Source: Acanthopleura granulata (Eukaryota > Mollusca > Polyplacophora > Chitonida > Chitonidae). Taken from it: a stretch of 64,000 bases of DNA. The notes under the pieces were generated by a model. That model did not search any database. It had not been told where the DNA came from and saw only the letters and a list, made by a program, of their open reading frames with translations. The stretch is from assembly GCA_016165875.1 (NCBI GenBank), contig JABBOT010000080.1, forward strand, positions 19,726,141 through 19,790,140, given 5' to 3'. The translations under genes were made by a program, and so were the position numbers. Position 1 is the first letter of the stretch. Every line of letters starts with the position of its first letter. Positions 49,621-61,133 of this stretch are shown here, piece after piece.

Positions 49621-52600
49621 AGCTGGCCAGTACATTGTAATGGCTAACATGTATTAAGGCCTACGCATCTGATGATCAGGAAGAGCTCAGCTCGTTTGCC
49701 TAAATAAATCATAATTCGAAGATGTGATTTAGAAATCAGATTTTAAGCCACAGCATTATCGTTATATTTTTATGACATCTTCCAATTCGGTATAGGTAGG
49801 CCTTGATTGCGCATAGTATATGATATCCGTAATAAACTCGGTCTACGCGAGACCCGTACTGGTAAATTACCCCACATACAATGCTTCCAACTGAGATAAC
49901 ATATGTAGGGCATATACATGCAGATAATATACTTGTCGCTAAGGTGACAACATCAACTGGACACTGCCACTCAGCATTGGTTTAATATTCCGCCCAGGTA
50001 AGTATACAAAGTAGAGAGGTTAGTAGATGCGCATGACTTGTCATGAGCATTTTGACTAGCCGAAATCCTCGTCATATGTAGATGTTTTGGTCAGCACATG
50101 TATAAGTGTATATATAGCCTCAGTGTGTTCTTTCATATCGCTACCTTTTCAGCTGACCATTAGTCGTTCACGTGATCACCCGTGGGAAAACGACGTTTGT
50201 CACTTCGTGTTGACGTCCAAAAGTGTCCGGATCGGATTAAATCCTTGCGTTGGTGAGAACATATACCAGTCTACCATACAAGCTGGCCTGTAGATCTATA
50301 CACACACATGTACCCTCTAAACGGGCTGCGTCATAGCCGGAGTGGTGGTCAAGACGTTCACACCAGCTGGATTGATCACAAAAGGATCCTATGATAGCAC
50401 CGGATAAGTGTGGGAATGAACTTGTTTGTTTGCACTTAATGAAGCGTGATAGATTTACCACACAACCTTGACACGTGACGTAACTTTGCGCACACACATA
50501 TTACGTAAGTGCGGCGGTCCACTTCCAAAAGAATTGATCCCCCCGGCGACGGCGCATGTCAACAGAGCGGTGGGCGGGGCTAAACGAAGATATACATATG
50601 CCCGGGCCTAGCGCAGTCTACGGTAAATTAAGAATAGCTATGCATACAGCCTCGCCCTTCCAATTCCCCTATAGAATGCGGGTAGATGTTAGCTTTGGTT
50701 GTTCAAGAACAACGCATTCCGTGGCTTCCTTTATTTCTAAATACACCAGACTGATTTCTCTCAGATTTTTTTAAATTAAGTCTTTAATATTAATCTGTCT
50801 TAGAAGATAGTAACGATGTTTACATTCTCTTTACATTTGTAACCGCCCAGGACTATTCACATGTTACATTCTATATTCAGTGAATTGTGTTTCCTGTTTA
50901 TTTCTGCTCACTTAAAGGACAGCCAGTAACGAATTGTTTCTTTTGGTTTAAATCTATGCCCTTTAAGAAACAAATATTTATTGCTTCACTTGATGTTTTA
51001 TTATGTTCAAAAATAAATTCATAACATATTTACTCTTTTCGTTTCTCTCTCTCCAGGAGGAATGGTCAGTAAATGTGACTTAATGTTTTGCTTTATATGG
51101 CTTAGAAGCCCACAGTCGATGATGTATTAACACAACTCTATATAAATGCATGTCTTAGCAAGGTACAAACACTGAAGCTCAATTAGACTATATCCATATC
51201 TTCCACAACAGAATAACAATTATGGGCAATTTTTTATTCTAGTTCACAAAATTTTCTTTGACATTTTCATTATGATAAAAGTATCTGTAGAATATATCTA
51301 CCATGGTGTAAAATTTTCAATATTTCCTGCAACGAAGTCATATCACGGCCTGTGGTTTAGGCGGAAACCCTAGACTCTTTTATTTCTGCGGTGTACAACA
51401 ACTAAAACACACGATGTGAATATTGAAGTATATAAACATGTGCTATTTTACTTCATATTTGAAGGCAAATTTCACACCTGGCACTTGCAGAGTCTTTTTC
51501 CATAATTTTAATTATTCTAATCTCAAAACTTACCTGGTTTTGAAAAAAAAACATTAATGTTAAAAGTTGCTGGATATGTTTTTCGTTCGAAATACCGTTA
51601 TTTTATCACGATCAGTTGAATTTTAATTGTGTATATTATATTTGTTTTATCTATTTCATTTGAAGTTAGCTGTTTAATAAAGTACTGGACAGTTTTTCAT
51701 ATACGCGAAGGCAGTCAGTATTATTGGTGGAGGATGTAACATTTTACGTCAAAATTGTCCTTTGGTGCCGCTGTATTTTAACTAACTGAATCTAGATTCA
51801 CTTGTTATTAACTTAAATAGCCTTATGGTACTGTTAGAGATGTTACAAATTAAATTATATTATACCCAAACCCGGGACATGTACAGGTTTGTTATAGTAT
51901 ATACATATAACATGTAACACCATATCCTAACTTAGCATGCAGCTACATGATACCAGAACAGGAAGAATGGGTTTGTTACAACCAAATTTTGGGCTTTCAA
52001 AAATATGACTATACTTGCATGTCTTAGACAACATATACTATTTAGAAAACAAAAAACTAACAAAGGATGAGGTAGTCCCTATAAATGAGACAATGCTTAT
52101 AATGTTCGATGTTTTTAATTAGATACTCAGTTTAGATTGTTCAAAGACATCTAATTACGAAATGAATACGGTAAAGCCAATCCCTATTTCTTATACTCAT
52201 ACACATTTTTACACTCATGATGTCGGGAAATATCAACACTGGACATAACTGCAATGTCTCCTATTTGAATAAAAAAAAAATGGCATATATATACATATAG
52301 CAATTTCTGTCGACCAGGCTTCCTCGTGAAGCATGCATGCACAGGGGTTCGGGGTAAATCCTGTATTGTGAACTAGAACAGATGCGTCCAGGACATGAAC
52401 CTATAGAGAATAGCCTGTGGGTTCAGGGCTCACCTCAGGTATAACGGGTATATATATATATATACCTATCCATATATATACACGGCCATTTGCATGTGCG
52501 GGGGGGGGGGGGAATACATGTGTATAGAGTCATTCATGCAGGACGCGGACGCTGACCAACCATTGTACAGAGTACACATTGAAGGTCCAGTGATAATCTG

Positions 52601-53049
52601 TATAAAAACTGAGTTTGCCGATTTTTGTTCTCTGTACGTCGTGCATGGGCTCTTTTAAACGGATGTTAAAAGACATTTTTACAACGAAATAAAAAGGAGA
52701 TAACTGAAATCCGGAAAGACCTTCTCTCCGGATAATTGAATAGTTATATTCTTGCTTTTAGGACAGTGTATGATCAAGTTTAGTGTCCTGGGCGGAAAGC
52801 ACTGACAAAGGGACGGCCTTTATGAATTCCCAGGCGAGTAACGAACAAAAAGGCAGTAACTGAAATTGAACTCTATATATAATGACTTAATGAACCATCA
52901 TAACATGGTTTATGCATTTGTATTCAGTTTTGCGCGTTCTCTCTGGGGTAGATGTCTAGAAATAATTGTTTAAGAATTCATTTAATTACTAAATTTTTTC
53001 TTTACATTAGAAATATAGAAACTTTGATGGTCCATTCTTAATTTTCGCT

Positions 53050-53139
53050 TGTTTCCTCCCACCATAATGCTGCATGGCCGCCGTCGTATAACTGAAATAT
53101 TCTTGAGTGTGGCGTAAAAAACCAGTCAAATAAATATGT
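53050..53139 (+). repeat. SINE 3' fragment
   Basis: TTGTTTCCTCCCACCATAAT, core CTGAAATATTCTTGAGTGTG and CAGTCAAATAAAT tail only. A 5'-truncated copy close in sequence to 46397-46661, so probably fairly young. Confidence 0.8.
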
Positions 53140-55004
53140 CATATTCACTTATTTCTGCATATATGCTTTTATATATACAAATGACTTCTTTCATATGAAA
53201 ATTAATTATCAAATTAGTACTTGTATAGCGTGCTAAAACAAGAAATGTATGGATGATGGTTTACATGGTATGTCTGTTTTAGTTTGGAGTAGGTTTATTA
53301 ATTTAAAACGCCATGATTTTCAGTGGATGCACAATAAGACAGTCAAAATGTCAGCAGTCATAAAATAAGCAACAAAGACTTATTTAGCGATGCATACATG
53401 TCATAAGGGGAAGTCCCACCATAGGCCTCCTATACGTTTTATTTTTGGAAGGGTAGATGCTCAATGAGCAGACAGAAGCATTTCCGATATACAGGACAAA
53501 TTAAGCCAGTGGATTTACTACTTCAAATAATCCAAATAGTGTCGAAATATCCCATGGGTTTGCAGCTACTGAACCTTTCATGTCAGTGGGCTATGGACTT
53601 TGTGGAGTGGGTTGTGGGAGGGGGCGAGGTCGTTTTTGGAATTTATTCTCTAATTACACATATGTGCAAAAGAACAAATGTACAATATTTGGTATGTATA
53701 ATTTGATATCAAGACAGACGTCTATCTTAATCCAATGTATAACTGAAAAATAAAACCGGAACGCCTTGGCATATGGGAGAAGTGGGATCTGTATCTGTGT
53801 ATATTGGTAGACAGCTTGTTGTAAGCAGACAGACAGCTCTTGTCCTGACTGGCTGGCTGGGCGCCATGCTGGAGACGGTGGGCTGATCAGCGGTCCCGGA
53901 GAAGCCATAAATAAAGGATTGGACACGGATTGACAGGAAGTCCGTAAAACGTCCCTATATGGGCATGTGATAAAACTGGAAAGCCAGACGACTACCCAGG
54001 GTGCTGTAGAACAGAGTCCATCTGTATACAACACAAAGATGCCCCAAGCGTGTTTTCCAGTCGAGCAGTTGTAGTATCTCATCTATCACATCAAGAGTTC
54101 AATCCCGTCAGTTGGCATTTGTAATTACAGGTATCAAGTGAGACCTTGAACAAAACACAACCCAAGCCATGTGCCGTAAGTTATCTTCGCAATATGAAGG
54201 ATCCAAAAACCACTCCATTATTATTTTTTGTCCACCGCCAACTGAAGTTCACCTTGTTGAACACACAGTATATATATGCTGGTATTCAAAAGTGAATCTG
54301 TTTGTAGTGTATAATGTTCTCTCGTGATCCAAGCGATGTGCTATACGAATTGTGTGACCTTCGCAATTTGAAGGCATCCCTATATGATTTCACGATTATT
54401 ATTTGTCTACTTGAATTTGACCTTGCCGGAGACATTTAGCAATTTATTTATTCAAAAGTATATATATACATCCGATAATATTTCTTCATTTCTGTTTGCA
54501 AACCCGAACTCCATAAATGGTATTATTCATGCCTGAATCACAAATGCATGTCGTTCTTTGTGTATGAAAATCGAAGCACTCTACAATTTCTCCAAATTTC
54601 AAATGCACGTGTTCAAAATACTGAACGGAAATTTAATTTGACGTCAACAAGACGATGTTCCCAAAATATCACTTCGCCAGGATGCCATCAATTTTCTTTG
54701 GTAGAGCCCCAGAAAATGACCGAAGGTCAATCTTCAGCCAATCGTCATTGTGTAAAGGTCAATCCTGTTCGATACAACACAAAACTGACTTCAATGAAGA
54801 TCAAACTTTATCAGGAGAATCTCTTACGAACCCCTCGGCAGCTAGTATAGGCAAACGATAATGCCTATCTGATGCATATAGAAATGGCAAGATCTCTTTC
54901 AATGCATTTAAGGCGAGAATTGTTGGCTGGATTGACTGGTAAAATAATTGACTTGTGTCTAAAGTTGCATTGGGGATTTGTCAATTATTAGAACTTCGGC
55001 CAGG

Positions 55005-55255
55005 CTGAATCCGAAGAATTCCGAGCCTTGTCAAAAGAAAACCCAGTCGAATCCGAAGAAACCCGAGCAGAATGTGTAAGAGACAAAGTCACTTCCAAAG
55101 GAAACCGATTCGCATCAAGAGGAAACCGAGGTGAGTTTGAAGGAAACTGGTTCGTGTCTGAAGGAAACCGGTTCGTGTCTGGAGGACCGAGTCGCATTCG
55201 AAGAAAATCGAGAGGAGTCTGAAAGGGACGGGGTCGAGTCCGAAGGTAACACAAC
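55005..55255 (+). repeat. 21-bp minisatellite, ~11 units
   Basis: The unit is about GAAGGAAACCGGTTCGTGTC plus T, with increasing divergence at both edges. The 21-base period gives open 7-residue frames (about EGNRFVS) on the plus strand and complementary frames on the minus strand. These are not considered genes. Confidence 0.8.
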
Positions 55256-56286
55256 TGAACCTTGAGGAATCTCAGCCAAAAACATTCGCCCATATTGGCT
55301 TGGCAACTTCAGGGGTGAGTCACAAGGTCCCCACGTCCAGCGACAGACACACATCATCGGATGCATATACAGTTTGACATAATTGCATTACGCCAGACAA
55401 TCAAGATTACAGAGTTATTTCGCATAAGTTCCAATGAGAAATTACACTCATATATATTATTTAGATGGTGCGGGAAATGCCTGCAAGTTGGTATATATTT
55501 TCATAAATATAGCGAATTTTCTACATTTTGAAGACATTCGATGAACCACACAACAGAGGTTAAAATTTGACAGGTATAAATATGGTATATATGTTACACC
55601 TAATATTTTGTCAAGCAAATTAGAATGCACGAAAACTGCAATGTCAGTATTATCGTCATCATCTTTCACTTTGATGTTGACGGCCATATTCTGTAATGTC
55701 AGTGTTCCTGTAAGAGACTTAGCGCCGGTTCAGCAAATTCAGTACATGTATATAGAAAAGTCATTACTTTGAAGGACCTTCTTACCTAATTGTACCCGAG
55801 CTAAAGTTCTTACTGAAGGGTAAATCTGAAACCGAGCCATCCCACTGCGCTATTTACAAAATATTCATTGCGCCCACAGAATTTGTTCGGCTATTTCAGA
55901 TATATGTAATTATGGGTTAGTACCTTAGCCCCCAGGATGTGGTGGAGAGGTCGGAGGTCATTGACCAGGATTAGACTTGTCCCCATTGGTAAAGGCCTGT
56001 ATAAGGTGCACCTACATACTCACCTCTTCAAATGTTCTCGCAGATTAAGTCGTATCCAATGGTATATGTTTCTGTTGCAGGGCAATTTAGGCATTTTTCA
56101 GGCACACTTATTTGGGCTCTTCATTTTGACCGTTATCTGCACGGACTGTTTTGGTCACTTATTTGAGCACACGTGTGTGATCAACACATATGTAACTGTA
56201 CAGAACTATTCAGCAGAACTGTTTAAAATCAGGGCTTAAGCAACGTTTTTTTTTTTTTTTTTTGGCTCCTTTTAAACACCTGGAGC

Positions 56287-56400
56287 CCGTTTTATAAAGA
56301 GGGTGTAGGTTATGTCCAACGTAACTGCACTGACGACACATAGTGTAGAGATACGTTACCATGCTAGAAACCTTAAACCCTCTTCACGAAACGGGCCACG
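56287..56400. mobile_element. ~110-bp palindromic element, family B
   Basis: GCCCGTTTTATAAAGAGGGT at the left pairs with ACCCTCTTCACGAAACGGGC at the right, and pairing continues inward (GTAAC near the centre on both arms). A small non-coding palindromic MITE. A poly-T run (56247-56264) precedes it. Confidence 0.65.
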
Positions 56401-56943
56401 GCCGTGTGTCTGTATAGTGCAGCATGGTACATATGTTATTAACCAAATTAGCTGTGCACATTTGTAACAAGGAACTCACCTTCGGCAAGACTATACATCC
56501 ATGTTTCAGGAGCAATAAAATCAATACATGTAATATGATTCTCTGACTTCACATTTGTTACAGAAACCATTGGTAAGAAGGGAAAATAGTACACCTTGGG
56601 TGTTTAAGTGTAGCCTAGTTCATATTGTGTTTCCTATTTTCTTGTAAGATCTTTAAGATAAGTACATGGAAATAAATAAATAAGTTCATGTTTGTATCAC
56701 GAAATCCGCATTGTTGAAACCTCAACCGCTAATACGGCGCCATAAAGAGACATAAAACGCTCTTGTATCCCATTCCTACCCTATTTACGGCCGATTTCTG
56801 CAGAGAGAAAATTAATGGTTTCTAGTCAAATGCTAGCTATCCAAGAATCTGCTCAGACTCGATAATTTGCCGTTGTGAACAAGAATGGCTTCGAACTGAT
56901 TGAAGTCTGTAACTGTCACAAGGTGTATATGTCGTCCAGGCAT

Positions 56944-57080
56944 TTACTTATTTATTTATTTGATTGGTGTTGTACGCCGTACTCAAGAATATTTCACTTA
57001 TACGACGTCGACCGGCATTATATGGTGGTAACAAACATGGCGGAGCCATTCGCAGGTTGCTCGCGGACCTTCCCACGTTT
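56944..57080 (-). repeat. SINE copy, head missing
   Basis: Tail complement TTATTTATTTATTTGATTGG, core CGTACTCAAGAATATTTCAC, a short internal deletion after the GTGGTAACAAAC segment, then TTCGCAGGTTGCTCGCGGAC up to CTTCCCACGTTT. Confidence 0.8.
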
Positions 57081-57777
57081 GATCGCCAAGACATGGCTGA
57101 CATACTACTACTCTGGCGTTAACACCAATCATTGATTCATGGATTCTACATACATATCTACTTGTCGCCTGACGAATAGATAACATCAACAAATAAGTGA
57201 CCCACAAAATCGACAGTGTTTGAGCCACGAGGTGAGTGGATTTGCCGTACTTGTCATGAGTGAACAATGTTCATCCACTGTTTGGATGTGTGTGTACATA
57301 CAAACGTTTCGCCTTTGTCTAAAATTTCATATATCTTGTCCACTAGCGGGTCAGTTCGCGACATGCATGTATATGTATATACCAAATGTTATCTATATAG
57401 AGATATTACTGTTGTAAGCAATATGAGATTAAATTATATTTATTAGAAATCTAATGTAATTAAAGAGGGCATTTAATTTTATCCAGAGGCACTGAAAGAT
57501 ATTGTACACGGATATAGCCTACCTCTTTTCAATGTGAATACTATACCATGTAAAACCCACGCCCCAAAGAGGGGTAAGTATATGGGTACACCAACGTATA
57601 TTGTGTAAGCCGAACCCCTGTGATTCTGACTGATGAATGTCATCAGATTTAATCTAGGGAAATACTTTAAGTTACCTCTTAAATAGCCTTTACTGCTGAT
57701 ATTCAACAATGAAGCCAAGCTGCCAAAAGGAAGCAAGTGACGAAAGGAAAATTTCCCTCATTTGGATTTCGATTTAC

Positions 57778-58028
57778 CTGTCTTCTAAAATTTGAATATT
57801 TTGCAACATTCCTCCAGTTATCCTCCTTATAGACAAGCATAAATACGGGATTTGACGAAATACCGTTGATATTAGCACTAACTTTCTTTCCGGAGTCAAA
57901 TAAAAATGTTGGTCATCAAAGAATTTGAACGTCTCTTGCTTCCTTTCCCCACTGCGTGACATCTTGTACCTCAGTTCCTTCACGGCCACAGATTTAAGGT
58001 AAACACGTTGCCACCTTGTTCCGACGAA
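57778..58028 (-). CDS. orphan exon candidate, unassigned
   Basis: Minus-strand segment of 251 bases with an acceptor (CACTTCTACTGCAG) and a donor (GACAG then GTAAAT), fully open for 83 codons. It includes SVAVKELRYKMSRSG, FKFFDDQHFYLTPERK and STVFRQIPY. The composition looks protein-like. I noted a loose likeness to the pre-membrane region of anoctamins (FF-x-P-x2-R...IL-x-R pattern), but it is too weak to assign. No flanking exons found; it could be a pseudogene piece. Confidence 0.3.
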
Positions 58029-59007
58029 CTGCAGTAGAAGTGCTATAGGACTACATGTAAAAAGAGACCAAAACACAAACTGAAAATAGCTTTCGTTTGA
58101 CGTGTAATCAATTTTAATTCACCACTGAATTTCACTATCAGGTTGACGATATACAGATAAAAAAGTCGAACATTGTTTGAAACAATATCATAGGAGTTTT
58201 TTGTGTGTAACATTTTATATACGAGGAAAAAAAAAAAAAAAAAAAAAAACCAACTCTGTTTCATTCATGCATTTCAGCTTCCATTTTCCACCAGTCTATG
58301 TATAGTGTTTATAGTACATATACACAATATACTACCGCCCTGAGGATAACTTCCATTCGGGAACAAATATCCAAGAGGTATTCTTTAGGTATACAGGCTA
58401 CAATAGCCCTATACTTATCATGTACATGTCATAAAACTCCCGCACTTTCAGTTAAAATGTGTAAACTTGAACTTGAACGAGATAAGCTGCACTTGTAATA
58501 AATCTGGTCACAAATGACCACATCCGTAGTGGAACAACGATATAGAGGCCATTCGAAGGCATTTAACAGATATCTTATAACAGATTTAACCAAGCTCCAT
58601 AAAAAGCACATAAGTAAACAACAACAAAAAATTGTAAATTGCCTATATATTTGTTTCGATGGAACAGATATGTGAAAGCTTTATGCTTTGAAGGGGTAGG
58701 GAGATAAAGTTTCACCCCACAAAAAAAATCGTATTTTCAGGTTTAACATCGTAATTCAGCTTAAATGAAAATTTACAGAAAGCAGATAATATCGCATCTC
58801 GTATTGAAAAAAATTAGGTTTAGTATCATACTAATTCATAAAAACATGCATTTTTTTCACAATAATGGAATTATCTGATCAAACAGCCCATTACCGGTAA
58901 TAATATACATGTATGTATATATAAGGCCCAGTCTAAACGTTAGGTGATGTCCCGTGATCTAACTCATACCGTCTCTACGAATGAGGCTTTTGTCTCCATC
59001 GTGGGCG

Positions 59008-59130
59008 TTAAAATAAGGCCATGAGAGACAAGAGGTGTGATATTCTAGATCAAACATGCAACGTGAAAGCAAGAAGGCTGCATTCATGATCAAACATGCA
59101 AGCTGGAAGCAAGAAGCGTGATAGTCTTGA
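59008..59130 (+). repeat. ~40-bp tandem repeat, about three units
   Basis: GATCAAACATGCAA starts at 59048 and 59088, each followed by a GGAAGCAAGAAG-like block, with a partial unit on either side. Confidence 0.6.
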
Positions 59131-59224
59131 TCATGATGTTGCCAGTCATGATAATTCCTTAAACATGGAGGATTTCGTGGCAAGTGTCGTCAGTGGAATC
59201 CATTGTTGACAACTTTTTCATAGC

Positions 59225-59406
59225 CTATTGGTCAATATTTCGACATATTACATCAGGGTACGTGCTGAAATCCTCCACCAGTGCGTCCACCAGACAGAAA
59301 CGCTTCTGTCCTTTCCAACTGGTGTGCCTCAAAAAATGGCCCAATTTGCACTGAGTTAGCATATAGTAACGTTTGGTGAAATTCTGCGAAAGATGGATCG
59401 TGTCAT
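59225..59406 (-). CDS. orphan terminal-exon-like ORF, unassigned
   Basis: Open from an acceptor-like GTGTGCATAG (exon would start at 59406) to a TAG at 59225, about 60 codons. It includes HLSQNFTKRYYMLTQCKLGH and RFCLVDALVEDFSTYPDVIC. Codon choice looks coding, but no family is recognised and no upstream exon was found. Confidence 0.22.
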
Positions 59407-61092
59407 CTATGCACACATCCAAAATTTAAACCAGTCACACTGCACATGTGGAAAAATGTGTTCGTTTAAAATAAGGCCTCGGAATGGGGGAAAGGTGAAT
59501 TTTGCAGAGCAGCCAGTTCACATGTCCGAACAGAGGCCATCTGACGGCCACTCGGAACAAGGTTCAAATCGAGGCTATTCTATTTTTAGGCGATTCGGTC
59601 CTGGTAGATCAATGCCTGGAAAGGGGGGTAAACGGAGGCCCGGGCCGGGAAGCCGTCGCTTATGCACAGCCGGCGCTGAGTGAGAGCTTCTCCAGGCAGG
59701 CGCGATCTGCAGTGCAAGTTATATACCGTGCCGGTCTAGTCAGACAAACACCACATACGAATGTACGACGGACAAATCACCAGCGAAAGTCGGGGGGGAG
59801 GATGGCAGGGGGTGCAAACGGCTAGTTGCCCCCCTCCCCCCTGCTTCATCATCCGTCGCCACCCCACCCTGCAGCCCAGATCACCTTTGAATGACCCCCC
59901 ACGAAATTTACATAAGCATCCTCTTGTGCGGAAGGGTACTGTATCTAAAAATCGTTCATAACTGCATCTTTCAATGTTAAGATGGCCAGATCGATACTAG
60001 ACCAAAATAGAGACAGGGGGAATCTACCACATGTATATGACTAGTCTGGCTACAGGCTGGAGACTCCATCACCGCAGACATCCCTTATAATACTGGCTAG
60101 ACGGCCACACATATAACACACATATATTAACCCGTGGGTCGTTGGAAAATTTGGCCAATGCCTGCGCACAGGTGTGTGCATGCACATATGTGGACATGTA
60201 TGCGTGTATAATATACACACTAGCCTTCGCCATTAGGAGGCTTAAGGAACAAACACATGATTGCAATCAGCAAATACGCATGTCCCACTGAGGAGAACAA
60301 ATCAGTGATTAACAACCCATAGCAGCTCCCTGAAGATATGAGGTTGTGCGGACAAACGCCCCGTGCATTACAGTGGTCATTTAGGCTAACTCCTACACCT
60401 GTATACTTTCCATCTATACATTGATTTTAAAGAGCAATCCAGCCAAAGTAAGTAATACACTATCTTCTCCCATGTCCCCACCCACTGCAACATCTTAAGC
60501 CCACCAGGCAATTTGATTGCACAGGTGCTCAAACCGGGATAGCAAACCTTAACCACACCATAATCTGCACTTCTTCAGCATCGACTACATGGTACATGTG
60601 TACATTCTGGGATATGGTATACACAATATATCCCAGGTATAATAACTATAGACTAGCACATTATTCCGAAAGGGGCGTGACAGCTCAAACGCAGTAGGCG
60701 TGACATGTGTGTGTGTATATATATATTTGCATATTCATGAAATATCAAAACCAAAATTTTACGATTTTTGTTACATTGGATGCTACTATTATAACATTTG
60801 AAAGAATTAGATTTAGGTATCTGGCGATATTTTAATGAAATACCAGGGAAGCATAAATAAAGAATCGAATTCACGGACTATACTGAGCTAAAATAATTCC
60901 TACACAGGTATTTAATTACCGGTACGAAGGTTTGTCATCATAGTATAAGCTGTGGTCTTAAAGACCGAGCTATACATATAAACTAACAGACAAGTAATAG
61001 CTGGTTTTCAACACATACACAAACATATCTGAAAAATACACTAAATTTCTAACATTTTACATCAATGGTTCAAAAAGAAAGAAAAAAGTTCG

Positions 61093-61093
<1 letters not shown>

Positions 61094-61131
<38 letters not shown>
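61094..61131. repeat. (TA)n microsatellite
   Basis: About 19 uninterrupted TA dinucleotides. The overlapping short minus-strand ORF with an IYIY run is an artefact of this repeat. Confidence 0.95.

Positions 61132-61133
<2 letters not shown>

Larger units (their letters stand above)
48400..54999. other. gene-poor AT-rich interval
   Basis: No gene recognised. Present are a possible tRNA-like stretch (49528-49620), TA-rich runs (49006-49025, 52449-52466), a poly-G run (52500-52512), a SINE core/tail fragment (53050-53139) and long AT-rich DNA from 50.8 to 53.0 kb with nothing specific. ORFs at 53654-54082 (minus) and 54548-54850 (plus) are open but match nothing I know. Confidence 0.4.

Noticed and set aside
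54060..54140. GAGTTCAATCCCG box-B-like stretch on the plus strand
   Set aside because: No matching box A or T-arm pairing; insufficient for a tRNA or SINE call.
55457..55687. Minus-strand ORF starting MAVNIKVKDDDDN
   Set aside because: Plausible start but weak donor and no further exon; not enough to annotate.
59502..59825. GC-rich plus-strand ORF, and a minus-strand GTATATAA TATA-like box near 59727
   Set aside because: No family resemblance, poly-G/C content, and no transcript-like structure downstream of the TATA-like box.
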